Notes: generated from the letters alone by a model not told the origin. A stretch of 64,000 nucleotides of DNA from Stichopus chloronotus (GCA_021234535.1 CM037838.1:16785009-16849008), one strand, 5' to 3'. Positions 1 through 13,800 are shown, counted from the first letter of the stretch. Numbers and translations: made by a program.

Positions 1-1187
1 GAGACTTGACATGATTACAAGCAGTCAATGTGATTACATGAAGTGATTACATTCAACATGAGTAGTATATGATCATAAAACAGAAGCACGAGAACAAGGA
101 ACAGACAAAATAAAAACGATAAGACCAACAGCTGACCATGGTCAGAATCGTAGTGATTACGTCATTGTTCACAGCCCACCATCCACGATGGATTGATGGA
201 TCTGTTCTACAAGACTACAAGGATAAAGTACGGTAGTACAACAGCGAAGGATCGAGGGCCCCTTGGCATGACTACAGACAGTTGGCTATGGGAATAAATC
301 ATGAACTATGTGAAAGGAAACTAAACATAATTTTAGGCATTTGCAGCAACCATAAACTTGAAAAAAAAAAAATTGACCAACATGAAGCTGATATTCATTA
401 TGTAAAAGAGGCTTTCAGAATTGCATCGTGAAGTAACATGTGAATAGGAAGAACGCCCGTTCGCAACACCCTCTTTGTTCTAGGTCTATTGACATGACTT
501 AAGGACTAGAGAAGCAGTTTAGCTAATTACAGGGGGTTTCTGACAACTACAAATGGATAAATATTATACACTATATACAAGCAAATTATCCCTCACCTTT
601 CAAAGGATAATCTACACTAACTTTTAAGAACACACTATCAGCATTTAACCAAAGGTAAAATAAAAGATATGTTTTCACACAATTTCTGTACTGCAATTTC
701 GCACAAGCTTCACTTGACTAGTGTTGCCATATGTCTGTCCTGTCAGCTTCACACCATGTCACTGATAAATTTCACTAGTTATTTAGAGTTTTCGGCGGGG
801 ATCTAACCGACAAGGCCCCACTTCTGACATTTCTACCTGGATCTAAAAAAATTTACCTAACGTACCTTGTACCAAAAAAACTTTTCTCACAGACTAGTTT
901 TTTCAAACCTAATATTTCATTGAACAAAATTCAGCATATATCTAACTAATAGCATTTCATTCTAATGCCTGCACATAGGATACTCACTAATCTTTGAAGA
1001 CAAATATCACATCACGACTTTGCAACAAACTCATAGTCTAACAGAAGTTATATTTTTGGGCGTTGAGACCCATTGCCCGGGTGCAATTTTGGACCAAGTG
1101 CAATCACTAGTTCATCTACTATGCTAGCATATACATTTGATATCAACTAAAAATTTCAAAGAGATGCATTTTTGGTGGAGCTCTTAC
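1..1187. other. Non-coding stretch, no gene seen
   Basis: AT-rich sequence with stops in all frames. If POT1 extends further downstream this is intron or 3' flank. Nothing conserved was recognised. Confidence 0.5.
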
Positions 1188-1284
1188 TTTTGACTTCCAC
1201 CGTTCCATGCTTCCCTTGGACCTCCACGATTTTTAACCTCTGGTGACTTCTGGTTTCAAGCCACTGGTTGGCTAGGCTGGAACC
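1188..1284 (-). CDS. Possible further POT1 exon (OB3 continuation), weak
   Basis: Acceptor CTTCGCAG and donor AAAA|GTAAGA bound 97 bases open in one frame (SSLANQWLETRSHQ and RLKIVEVQGK). There is a faint resemblance to the human POT1 stretch TSLYDSKIWTTKNQ and RKVAVHF. No donor in exon 18 gives the phase this exon would need, so an intermediate exon would be required. It may be chance. Confidence 0.2.
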
Positions 1285-1569
1285 CTGCGAAGCTTGTTCA
1301 TGAAACAGAAGACAGAATTAATTCTACCGAACAACATGACAAACGACTGGGTGGTACATGATACCAGCAGAAGCAAAAAGTACATCAAGAATCAACATCA
1401 GTTTTTTATTTGATGTATTGTTCTAAGAAAACCCTGCTATTTATGAATGAGGACAAAAGTCACAGATAGTTAACTACAAACACTTTTCATACCAGTTGTA
1501 CTGTAAATGTGAACTAACCCTAACAACAACGAACACGTGTGTGTACATGTGTGTGGGTGGGGGGACAAT

Positions 1570-1960
1570 CATAAGAATGAGGAGCAGAAGTAGAAGGGCA
1601 GGGGTGGATGAAAGAAAGTTGCATAGGGAGGATGCATAGGAAGAAGAGAAAGAAAGGCAGACATGCCTGAAGAGCAGGGAGAGAATGGGAACAGATATGA
1701 GATAGGAAAGAAAAAAAGAGAGGAAATAAAGGAGGAAGAGAATGTGGAGGACAGAAAGATGAGGCAGAAAAGCAATAGAAGCAAAAGGAAACAAGGGATG
1801 CAGACCCTCTGGAAGTGAACAGAAAGAGAAGAGGACAATCAGGAGAAGAGGAGAAAGGAAATGGGGCTAGAAGGGTGACATGGAGAAAGAAGATGTGTAA
1901 AGTAATGGGAAGGTAACAAGGAGAGGAACTTAGGTAGGACGATGGAAGAGAAGATGCTAA
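1570..1960. repeat. Purine-rich (GA) tract
   Basis: About 390 bases of plus-strand sequence made largely of G and A (GGAGGAAGAG, GAGAAAGAAAGG). The pyrimidine complement gives spurious open frames on the minus strand rich in Leu, Ser and Phe. No coding signal. Confidence 0.7.
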
Positions 1961-2289
1961 GGAAAAGTAGTTCTATCTGTCTGATAGTCAATACTATTAA
2001 TATTTAAAATACAACAACCTGAAGTTTAAAGGGACCTTAAAGTGGGGCAGATGGAATCAATTTACTCCAGAAGTTAGTGAAAGAATCCTTTTGAAAAGCT
2101 TTCTTAAACAAACAACATGACCACTCAAACAAAACTTAACTCAAATCATCGAATGCACTGCAATAACGTACTTCTGCATACTCAGAAACACACCAGTAGC
2201 AATAACTAGAAAGCCAAAAGGCTTAGTGATTCCTTGCCTCATGATATATATTGTAACAAACATGAATCGCCCACATGACAAGCATGAGA

Positions 2290-2545
2290 TCCCACACAGT
2301 TATCCTACTTGAGATACCATCTTAGTAAGGTCAAAACCTTTTGAAATCTCGTGACCCAAAATGACCTTTCACCTCCACTTAAAACAATAGGGATCACCTA
2401 CCCTATATGGCCATCAACATGCTAAATATGAACAATTCACAAACTAAGTATAAGATCCCTCTTATTTATCACCCTTAAAATATCATGCATACAAGGTTTT
2501 GACCTTTTGTCACTCCAAATAACCTTTGACCTACACAAACATGAG
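2290..2545. repeat. Diverged copies of the TGACCTTTGACC repeat
   Basis: Contains AAAATGACCTTTCACCTCCAC, an AACAATAGGGATCACCTACC-like stretch and ATGAGATC/TAAGATCCC phrases also found in the array at 3,760-4,470. About two older, more mutated units. Confidence 0.6.
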
Positions 2546-2891
2546 AAAACTCCCAAACGGATATGATGCTGCAGGGGAACAAATTATATTTTGTCGTGTC
2601 TAATAACTTGATAAAAAGGTAAACACGTTTATTTAATCAAAATTATAGCACTTTATTTTGTCGAGTTACAGCTATTGGTGGCAGCTTTTTCATATTTGAT
2701 TTTTTGGCATGATGCCCTTCCCAATGGCTATGAGGTCCTTGAAAATTAGCAAAAACTGATATTCCTATTAAACAAGAATCTAGCATGACTTGCAATTTTG
2801 CCTTAAGTCTACTTAAAGACACAACACACAGTACAAGTTTCCCTGGTTTGATACACAGTAGTCATTTGTTTAAAGCTTACCTGAACTACTG

Positions 2892-3242
2892 TAAAGTGAA
2901 ATAGGGCGTTTAGAATACACCAACATGGCATACAAAGAAATTCGCCTTAACCATTGTTAAACCATTCAGTCTCATCAATAAATATCTGTCAAAGCTTCAT
3001 CTCCTCAAAACATTATGCATGTGATGAGTAACAGATGCATCATTTGAATTTTAAAAAGTTTGGGTGAACAAATTATTGTTGAGCAACAAATAGCTAAATT
3101 TCTGATCTGTGAGAATCTTATTCCTTGAAAATAAGGCTACTGTAATTCGTTATTTTGAATAATCTATAATTCTATGTCCACAAATAATGGTTTTAAAAAT
3201 ATGGTTGTTTTCTGTAAAACAAATGCCCTATTTCCCTTTAAG
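2892..3242. mobile_element. Miniature inverted-repeat transposon (family A, copy 1)
   Basis: About 350 bases. The left end TAAAGTGAAATAGGGCGTTT and the reverse complement of the right end (TTAAAGGGAAATAGGGCATTT) are imperfect terminal inverted repeats. It is non-coding. Related copies lie at 50,917, 52,340-53,323, 57,505-57,784 and 59,688-60,235. Confidence 0.65.
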
Positions 3243-3759
3243 GGCTAAACAGAGACACTGTTTATACAGTAAATGGTTAAGTCCATTGAGCACCTGGCTC
3301 AACAGACTCACTGTACGATTTATTCTGGACATTGTGGTTTCTACTGGCAGTCAACTGTGATAAATTATGTCAGATAACAGTGACCAATTTGAACAGAGGG
3401 GGGTCAGTTACAATTTGATTCATTCAATTAAGCAATCACAGTTCATGCACACTCAAGGGTATTTGATCCAAATGATCAGTAATTTAGTTCTTTTTAAAAA
3501 GTTAATAACCCGTGGTATATTTAATCAATTCCAATTTACAATTCATGCATGCTCACATGTCCTTATGAGGATAGTGGCAGGTTTGCCAAATAATAATCTT
3601 TTTTACCAAATTTAATGTTGTTTTCATCTTTTCTTTATGGTTATCAAAGAAGCTATGTTGGTATGTCCTAAAAGAAGTTCTCAAATCAACAAGAGGATTC
3701 TACATTACCAGTATAAAATTCACTAGAAGGACCATTCTTTAAGTATTGTAGATTCAAGT

Positions 3760-4470
3760 TTTTCACATTTTTACCTCCCATGACCCCAAATGACCTTTCA
3801 CCTCTGCCCAAAAAAAATAAGGATCATCTACTCGATATGGACAACCCACACGCTAACTATGAGATCTCTCACATTTACCGTTCTGGAGATATCGTGTTTA
3901 CAAGCAATTTTCAAGGTATTTACCTTTTGACCTCTGGTGACCCTTGTACTCAATAAGATACACCTACCCACTTCATATGACATCTGCTCAAGCTTCTCTT
4001 CTTGAGATATCGTGTTTACATGGTTTTCACAATTTGACCCCTGTTGACCCCAAATGACCTTTGACCTCCACTGAAAACGATAGGGTTCCTTTACTCAACA
4101 TGGTGCAACTACATACTAAACATGAGATTTCTACAAGCTTCCTTTCTTGAGATATCGTGTTTACAAGGTTTTCACAATTTGACCCCTGTTGACCCCAAAT
4201 GACCTTTGACCTCCACCAAAAACAATAGGGATCATCTACTCAATAAGGGCAACCTTCACGCCAAGTATGAGATCACTCAGAGTTACTCTTCTGGAGATAT
4301 CGTGTTTACAAGCAATTTTCAAGGTATTTACCTTTTGACCTCTAGTGACCCCAAATGACCTTTGACCTCCACCAAAAACAATAGGGATCATCTACTCAAT
4401 ATGGGCAATCTACATGCCAAGTATGAGATCACTCAGAGTTACGCTTCTTGAGATATCGTGTTTACAAGCA
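3760..4470. repeat. Tandem repeat array, about five units of 120-150 bp, carrying DR1-like motifs
   Basis: The phrase GAGATATCGTGTTTACA recurs near 3,885, 4,004, 4,149, 4,292 and 4,448. Between the copies lie TGACCCCAAATGACCTTTGA, CAATAGGGATCATCTACTCA and ATGAGATCACTCAGAGTTAC. TGACCTTTGACCT (a direct repeat of AGGTCA with one-base spacing on the minus strand) is exact at 4,055-4,067, 4,200-4,212 and 4,356-4,368. Confidence 0.85.
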
Positions 4471-4483
4471 GGCGTCACACACG

Positions 4484-4512
4484 CACATACATACATACAC
4501 ACACACACACAC
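4484..4512. repeat. CA/CATA microsatellite
   Basis: Runs of ACATACATACAC followed by ACACACAC at the edge of the tandem array. Confidence 0.85.
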
Positions 4513-4595
4513 GACATCACCATCGCATAGATTCCTCTGCCTTCGGCAAGGAATCAAAAAGACACCATAGATGCACAAGCTATGTGTTCTGTTTC

Positions 4596-4857
4596 TTAGG
4601 TGTACTGGCCTTTCAGTTGCAGCCAACAGTTCTGATTGTCATTGCATTTGCATTTGTCCCACTTAAGTGAAAGAGAAGTGGTACCGGTCTCGTAATCGTC
4701 ACTGGACTGTGAATCGGGCGGGGTCTCCCCTCTTTTGGCTCTCTTTGGGGACCTCCCTGGAGAGGATGAAGGTAACATCCTATTCGTCTCTGATGTCGGA
4801 CTCTCCCGAGGATGTGGACTTTGCTTCCTCTTTGTGCTGCCACTCTCGGAAACATTG
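4596..4857 (-). CDS. POT1: POT1 exon 18 (Ser/Pro/Lys-rich segment, apparent end)
   Basis: Acceptor AACTCTTCAG joins in phase to exon 17. It encodes [18 protein letters not shown] and [20 protein letters not shown], both with nuclear-localisation-like basic clusters, then [10 protein letters not shown], and reaches TAA at 4,596-4,598. Without another exon the protein would lack most of OB3. A weak donor (CTTAA|GTGGGA, near 4,660) could splice onward instead. No AATAAA-type signal lies just after the stop on the minus strand, which weakens the case for a true 3' end here. Confidence 0.5.
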
Positions 4858-7800
4858 CTGAAGAGTTATTGAGACAGAAGGGAAAGAGCGATAATTTAAA
4901 AGATGTTGTTAGTTTAAAAATACAATTTAGCAATTCATAATTCCATATTTGATGGACTGAATGATTCCTTTTGTTTCTGTGTGTTGCAACAATCACTAGC
5001 ATGGCAGAACTTTTAAATTCGAAGACATCGGCTTTAGATTCTTCAAGTGATGTTTCACCAAACAACCAAGAATATATCCTGATCCTACTCTGACAATTTG
5101 TTGCATAAATTAATTTTCTTGTGAGTATAATCCATAGTCTACATGAGGTCAGGTTAAGGTTGCTACTGGTAAACTGCTACGGGCAACCATATAAACTAGC
5201 ACTACCTGGCTGGTAAACTGGCTCACTCACTTTTTAAAGGCATCTCATGCAAGGAGGAAGTACTGTGTGGACCGTCAGGACTAAAAATAAGACCTATCAA
5301 AGCGCAGATGAGATCGTGGAAGAACCAACCGGCATCAACCCTTTTTCCTGGGGTGATAGGTTAGTGGTATATCAGGGCAGAATCACCAAATGAAAAACTA
5401 TGCTCCAATCACAAAAATGGCTCAAAACGGGAAATGAAAGTTGGGAGGTGTCATCAAGGTGTGAGGGTAAGTTACTCTTTGTGGGAGGTGAGAATGCTGA
5501 CTTAAATACACGATGATGATGATGATGATGGTGATGATGATGGTGATGATGATGATGATGATGATAATGATGATGATGATGGTGATGATGATGATGATGA
5601 CGGTGATGATGATGATGGTGATGTTGATGAAGATGGTGGTGATACTGATGACCACATCACTCCATGTCTAGATTAATGGCAAAAATATTAAGTTCGTATC
5701 TACCACTTTCCAATTGCAAAAGAGCAAGCTGAAAACTATAAAGAAACATTCCGAAATGCTTCCATAGAATAAAGTTTGTTTTACGTTTAAGATGTGATAC
5801 TTGACAGTCCTCATGTATATTAAACATTTCAATGTTACCTCTCTTGACTGGAGTTAACCTCTCGATAATTAATTCCGGGCTGGCCCAATCTCCGCTGCTG
5901 CTGTTGCTGTGCTCTGATTCTCTCGCTTGCACGGAGTTCCACGGACCTTTTCGAGTCTTCCGCTTTGCTGATGGTATCCCTTTTTTCTCTGAACTTCCTC
6001 AGTCTCGGGGAATGCCGTCGCGTCACATCGGCACCCCTGTCGGGGCCGTTCGTTCTCTGGCGTGAGACATCTCGGAGGAATGACAGGCCACACCTGCAGA
6101 AGTGGGACAGAGGTACTTAAGATCTGGTGGATCCATATTATGTGTGTACTAACCACTGCTGGTGGAAGGATAGGGTGTTGAATGTGAGTATTGAAAGTTC
6201 AATCCTTTGTGGACAAACCCCTTTCATGTTGTTGCCCAGTGACATGAAAACCCAGAAGTTTTAAGCAATTTAGAAAACAGAAAGAATTCACAGAAAATTT
6301 ACACTGTGATCACAAAATGAAAAAATCTTTAAACAAGGAAAATAAATCCAATCATTTGACTAGGAAAAGAGAGCTAATGGCAGTCAAAAGAATAGTACTT
6401 TCAAACAATACAAATTTGTCATTCCCACAACACCATTGAGTGACAACACTATCATCTTAACAGCAATGTAGGGGCTAGAAAACAAACAAGCTTGTCACAA
6501 GAACTGAGTTGAGTGAACTATTAACACGTACTGCATTGAACTTGAGGTTCACGCTCAGGTTTTTTTAGAAAACAAATGGGGTAAAAAATGAAACAACAGA
6601 GAAAAAAAACCCGAAAATAATAAAATGACAATATAAATTTGGCATTTCACAAAACAGGAAAAATTATGGCTTAAGTGATGTGATCAAATTGTTGAACACA
6701 TGAAGTATGGTTCATATAAGAGTGGATAGTTTCACCCACAGGTATTTTCAAAGTGATAAAAACTATGAAAGAGCACTATCCAAGCACATAATAATTTCCC
6801 ATGTGTAGCAACAAAGATTTTCCTTCCTAGAATTGCTCAGTTCTAGGATTTGATACAAGGAGGGCTCACCGGTAATTGCAAGAGAGGCAATGTACGTGAA
6901 CAAAGTCCCTCACATCGTCTGGTCGATAGCTCTTCACCTTGGCTCTTATTCTGAATTTGTTTGGAAGAACGATGTCTTTGGCTTCAGAGATGGAAACAAA
7001 TTTGATGCGTTCGCAATTCACCGTAACTGGGAGAAGAAATGTTGACAGAAGTTCAATTCAATGGAAACGGCAGTCATTTGAGGGGTGACAAAAACAAAAC
7101 ATTCAAACTTGTGAAGCCTTAAAACATTACATTTTGGTTAAACAAAAAGTAACAAAGAGACACGCAAATAATATACTTGGCACTCACAGGGCTTCCTACA
7201 CTTTTCTGATAAAAACTAAGCACTTTTCAAAGTTTTTCCTGGTAGAACTTTTGTTTTAAAGAACAGCAAACATTTATTTCCATCAAATTCTGCAACAGAA
7301 TATGGTTCAAACATTTGTGGCAGATAATAACTAAGTGAAATGTACAGTAATATTTCAAATGCCTAAACTCCAAGCACTTTTTAAAGACTTTGATGCAAAA
7401 GATCAAAATTCCAAGCACTCTCAAGAAATCAAATATGACATATTTAAATCCAAGTACACTCAAGGATTTTAGGGCTGTGTACGAACCCGATTTGGATGCA
7501 ATTTCTCTTACATACCACACGAAAATGTTCACTTGAAACAAGTGAATAAGCTTGGATAATTGAGTGTACATTCATGATGAAAAGTCAGGGCAAAAAGTCA
7601 TACCAAAATTAACCTCCTACATGTCTTAGCATAACAAGTGCACTCCAATCTACCCTGCCAAGAATGCTGCCACCACTCTTGGTAGATGGAAGTGAAGTTC
7701 ATGTGCAAAGTTATGGTGTCGGCTCAAAATGTGTGCCTGTTGCTAAACAGCATGCTCATAAAAAAAAATTTGCATCTAAGCATTTCTGGTCACATGGTGC

Positions 7801-10800
7801 AAACTTTTCACTCCACATGAATGTACCAAAAATTTGCCACGATGAAATATTAATTTTGAATGATTTATCACTGACACTGTTAACACACTTCACTCACCAG
7901 ATGCAATAGCATGTGAGGAAGTCCAACGGTGCAGAGGCTCTTGTCCGAACACCCTGAAGGTACCATTTACATATCAATCTATCATAACATAATCATAGGA
8001 ACCACCAGAATCACCAACACTGCATGTAAAAGACAATCTGTAGGACTGACTGAGCTGCAGAATATCATAAACTAGTAAACCAACAGTGCAGAAGTTGGCG
8101 CTTCCTTCATAAATTTGTGATGCGTTTGATGGGCACTACTCACCTACAATGCTTATGACTGCATTGATATTCAAGTTTGACAACCAATAATTAGGAATTA
8201 TGATGGATGGATGGACAGACAGATAGAGAGATAGACAGATAGATAGATAGATAAAAACACAAAGACAGACTGACAGACAGACTGACAGAAAGACAGGCAG
8301 ACTGACAGATAGACAGACAGACAGACCAATGGACAGACAGAGTGATGCCACACCATTACAACAGCTCACACCAGCTAGCTGGTATGAGCTACAAAAAGCC
8401 TTAAAACTTTGGAAGAGAAGAGTAATACACAAAGTAATATCATCTGTAACTCACAGGAGGCAAACCTTTGCATGCATCTGAGGTCATCTGACCTTTTGTT
8501 CTTCCCATTCCTGTTTTCTTCAACATTGACATCATTACCACCAGTTCCTGATGCAACTATGCTGGCTTCCCCATCTTGGCTCGTCATGGCCGAATTATTC
8601 TTTGTCTCTTTTCTGGTGCCATCTGTTGCAGAGTTACGTCCATTCCCAGTTGTTGCCCTCTCTGGAGGGGGTTTCCCTCGAATGGCATCCAGCCTCCTGA
8701 AAACACAGAACCAGTGTTATTGATTAACTTGTATTTATGAAATGACTGGGGCTCAACATCGATGCATGGTAGAAAACGTTAAGGAGCATAACCAGTCGTG
8801 AAAAAGAACAAGTATCACTTCATGACATCTTCAACCTGAGTGTTGTTTGTCTTTTTTAGATCTAAAACAAGAAATTCAAGCTCCTACAGATCGATGAATG
8901 CAGAGTGGAACGATATCCTGTAACTAAGGAGGATACAAAAAAAAATGATTTCAATGAACATTTAGTAAGAACATTTAGTGAGGCCTCTTACAATCCCCAG
9001 TGTGTACTTCTCTACAAAGTGGACACCAACACATTCATCCTATACTTAGCATTCCTTCAACAACTAACAACATACTGCAAAATCTTTGAAACTGCAGAAT
9101 TCTACACAGACTGAACCCCACTATTACCCAAGACAAAGTACCCCTGTCCAGCAGGTTTTCGTCAAAGATGGTAGTACCTTCTAAGCGGAGCGACCGACGG
9201 TGAGTCTGGTGGTAAAACCTCAACGTTTTTACCGAAAGTGTCCCCTTTGTGTAAAACCAGTTCTACTTTCATGGTCGTTCCCATAGGAGGCAAAGAGGCA
9301 CCCTTCTTGACTGGAGGGTACCTCGGCGCATGGAGATTTGTCACCTTCACAAAGTCTCCTGGCTGGAGAAAGGAAAGTCATGGTAATGAAAATGATGAGA
9401 GGCTCTCAAAATATGAAGCAATACAAACTGAATCATCCAGACACATGGCGAGAATAACCCAAAATGTATCACGTTCCATGGCCTTTACTTTGTCTTTACA
9501 AATGTCCATATCACTCTGTGTTTCACCTAATCCTGACGGAAGCTTTCACTTTGTTTCAAAATTAAACCTCTTGAGAAGTTTTCCTGCATGATACAGCTTG
9601 ATGGGGGTGGGGGTGGGAAGGGATTGTCATCATGAGAAGGCATGAGCTTGCATGACTTCATGTGAGGATTGGTTCCTCACATGAATATTCATTGCTCCAG
9701 CAGCAATCAGGATTGGTGATTTTCATACCTTTTTCTTTAAATCCTGATTTAAATCAGTGACTGAAATCAATTTGCTTGATTTTAATCAAATGAATCAATT
9801 TGATTTTTGTCAATTGTAATCATGATTTTAATTGTGGTTTTCAGTTGGCTTGACTTAAATCAAACAGCCCTGGTAGCAATGCAGCGGATGTGCCAATATG
9901 CCGCTCACATGTTTCTTTCTTTCAAACCATTTACTCGAAGATTCACGACAAAAGTCCCGTAGTCGTATTATTACTGTATTGCTAGATCTATCCCATAAAG
10001 GATGCAGCCTACAGATACGTGAAGGACTATCATGTCAGACGGACAATTGTGCACTATATAGATATCACATCGGCAACGACAGTTTAAACAGAAGTGGAAC
10101 AAAGTTTTGCAGTTTTGCTCAAGAAACAGACAAAGATCAACAGTCATGGATTCAGAGCCACACTGACTTATTTTAGGTTCCTCTTCAGAATGAATGCTCA
10201 CTCTCAAAATCCCCCCCCCCCCCAAAAAAAAAAAGAAAGAAAGAAAGTTGCAGAATGAAGGCACTGACAATTTTTGAATGAGCTACATTTAGTGGTTGGC
10301 CATTATGACTGCATTTCCATCAATGTAACTGTGAAAACAAAACTTGATCACATCTACTATCTACAACATGGAGAAAACGACACATTTTTTTTGTTTCTGT
10401 GCCAAGAGAAGTTTATGGACCAACTGGTAAACTTTGTGACATCAATGTAACAATAGAAAACAAAAACCGATCAAGGTTTAATGAAGAACATTATCTCAGT
10501 TCAATTGAATACCAGGTCTCAACGATTGTGAGGGGTGCTTCATGGTTTTACAGAAAACCATGTCTATGTGTTAAATGACTCTTGTTGGTATTTGACTCAT
10601 AAAACATCAAATCAATGTTTCAAGCATGTGTCAGTCATTGATTTCTCCTAATCCCCCCGTTCAAAAAGAAACGTATGTATGAAAATGAATATTTTTTAAA
10701 ATAATTTCTGACACAATCTGTATTAAGATAATGCTCTCCAGTCATTGCTACTTGTCAACTGTATGTAGACTACAAACTACTATCACTCCCCCTCCTTCCC

Positions 10801-13800
10801 CCCTCCAGTCTCCTTCACCTCAAATGATATGTTACCATGACTAGAATATAAGTAGTTTCCAGAGAGAGAGTTTCCAAGAGATTAGGTTGCCATCATGAAC
10901 AAGATTCGAACACAAATATTCCTACTTGCAGGGAGTGTGAAACCTCAATATACTTCAGCAAGACTTCTACAGCCATATTCTCCATGGTAACTTTTCCCTG
11001 TTAAGCAATCACAAGAGATTGAGACAACAAAAAAAAGCAAGTTCTAACCTTGATCTTCCGTCCCTTTTCCATGTGATTGTCATACAGGCAGACATCTTCT
11101 GCCATAGGACCGGCGGCATCGGCTAACCCCGGTATCATCGACACGCTGTAATTAGAGTAATCCATCTTCCGACAGAGACTGCAGAGAGAAAAAGAGAGAC
11201 GAACCCCTCCAAGTTAGCATTTTCAAACTCGGTTATATCTATTTCTTTTTTTGTTCTTTGTGTTCCTTCTCATACTAAATGATTAAGTGGTATGAAAGCA
11301 AGGGGACATCATCGTCTAGACACACGGTTCAATGTACAAGCAACCATGCGGTTAAATGCCTGCATCTGTCTTTTTGAAGTGCTTCAAAACTGATTGTTAA
11401 AACACATGTCATCAACACTTCAAACCGACTGATCCAACTTAACTGACGGGGACAAGCACAACACTACCATTGATTTTGCGATTAATCTAACATAGATGGA
11501 AGCCATCGTATTGGTTGAAAATATTCAGCTGAATAGGACAATACCATTCCATTTAATGATCAGCAACATTCAACACCACACACCATTTACTGCACAAGAA
11601 CTTAACTTCTGTTTGTAATTAAGTGAATCAACCATTAGCAGTTAATATTGTGAGACAAACCTTGTTTAATAGTTTTGGGTGAGGAACGCACAACTTTTTG
11701 ACTTCCATTTTCAATTTTGAGAACACTTGTTCTGAAGAGTGGTATACTTTGTGTTGTTATTTCAACATCAATGACATAAGTGCGAACACACTTTCATTTC
11801 TGTTGGTTCATATTTCTTTTAAAGAGGTTGATAAAACATTTCAGCTTACAGATTCATTTTGGTCCCGTCCCAGATGTTGATGCAGACGCAGGAAGCGTCG
11901 TTCATTTCGATGGTCTTGATGACCTGGCAGGTCAGATCAAAATACTGACCGACTCGGACTTTCGAAAGGGTCATCAAATCTGATGCATCGGGAACAATTC
12001 CAGGTGAATCCTTAAAACCGCAATGAAACAGAAAACAGAATTAAAGACAATCAGTCCATTTTCCAAATAATTTTCCAAAACATCCATGAAGATGTATGCA
12101 AAAATCAGGAATACTGTATGAGGAACAAGTCATGTCAAAAAGTGTTAACTCAGTACTTTCTCTCTTGTGTGTGTGTGTGAGCATTGTAGTGCATTGTGTC
12201 AATCTTGGGAGAATTTTACAACAAGTCAGACTCTAATTTCCAGTAAATGTAACCCATCACCGATTGCTCCAGTTTCCTCTGTTTACCAAAGCAAGTTGTG
12301 AACAAATGAGACAACAACATTGACTGGAACAATATTAAAGCTGTAATACTGGTGGTCAGGGTTTTCAATGTTCTCATATGTACCGGTATATGTATTTTAT
12401 TTTGTTCTTAACGATATCTGATGAATGTTGAAAAAATACAAGAGTATAAAAAAAAAGATATCATAAAAGGAAGCACTTTAAAAAATCCAAGAGGGCATGC
12501 CTATCAGAGTGCTCAACATGAAATAATGAAAAAGGTAAAATATCAAAAGGAGGAAAGACAAAAGTTGAGCCCTCCTATAAAATATAATAAGCCCTGACGT
12601 CATAACACCACCCACCCTTTACCCTACCTACCCAACAATAAATATGCATGTAATGGATACATCTAATATCGCTTAGTAAAACCAATATAATATTGGTTAA
12701 ATTATACCTAAAGGAATGTGAGGAATACTTAGTTATTAAATTATTGGGCAGAGAATTCCATGAAATAATAGCATGAAAACATTAACTGGTCTTAGAAGAA
12801 CTTTATCTCTATTATTCTCTGTACGAATATATGTAGCTATCAGAGCATTTTAGAAACAAGGAGAAACAAGGGCTAGGTAGGAGCTGTCATCTAGAGGATG
12901 ACACAATGCTTGATCTGAAGACTGTTGAAAGTATTTTGTGTGTCACTGATGTGAGAAGGACACAAACAGCTTTCTCTTCAAGCTGCAGATTTCACAAGAA
13001 GAAGAGAGTTGACAAAGGTATGTCACACTGGTGTCGTACCTGATTGGACACTCTGACACTGCCGGCTGGAGCAGACCCCGTTGCGTCATTTTTCTCCTCC
13101 ACGAGGAGACCATCCTCCACAGCAGTCTCTAACTTCCTGCAAGGAAAGACAAAACAACTTTCAGCTACACATCAAAGCCAATACCAGCGCGCTTCAAGGG
13201 GGCAACACGAAGGATGGAGGGGGGAGTGGTTTGGGGTGGGTGAGAAAGTGACCTTCAGTATGAGTCCACAAGGATTTTTTCAATGTAAAAATGTCAGCAG
13301 AGTGTTGCATGTAAACGGGGAGAAATGTGTGCCTCCCCTTTTGAAACTTTTAATAGCTAAGAAGGATTCCCATCGACATTATGGTATTAGAAATAGGCTA
13401 ACTACCAGCAAATGAGACAGAAGACATGGTGCATCAAAATTTGTTTTGCATCAAACGTGCAACCGAACCTTCCAATGATGTCACAAGTTAGATGATTTGA
13501 TCTGGGTCTTCAATTATGGTCAATACACAAATGTCCAAGAAATAACTCCTCAGGGAGCTGACGGGGGTTCTTAATTTACTTCTCGTAATTTTTGAAGGGA
13601 CAGTATTAATGATGTTATGTAGTAAAAGAATTTCTTCAAATGGCTACGAGAAGCCTTGTGAGAATTGTGTATAGATCCAAGTATGAAGGTAAAGTTTGCA
13701 TGAGAATCATGTCTCAAAGAGACTTTCACAACATGATAAGAAACGACATAATAAGCACATGTACTGAGGTTTGTTGTCTCCAGATGGCATAAAAGTGTAG

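Noticed and set aside
530..710. Minus-strand open stretch between a GTGAGG donor and a TTGCAG acceptor, considered as a POT1 exon
   Set aside because: The translation shows no resemblance to POT1 and is AT-driven.
1474..1838. Two overlapping minus-strand frames rich in Leu, Ser and Phe
   Set aside because: Translations of the pyrimidine strand of a GA tract.
5422..5655. Minus-strand frame of Ile and Thr repeats
   Set aside because: Translation of a GAT microsatellite.
5832..6065. Plus-strand frame opposite POT1 exon 17
   Set aside because: Antisense shadow; the minus frame has splice sites and fits the POT1 phase.
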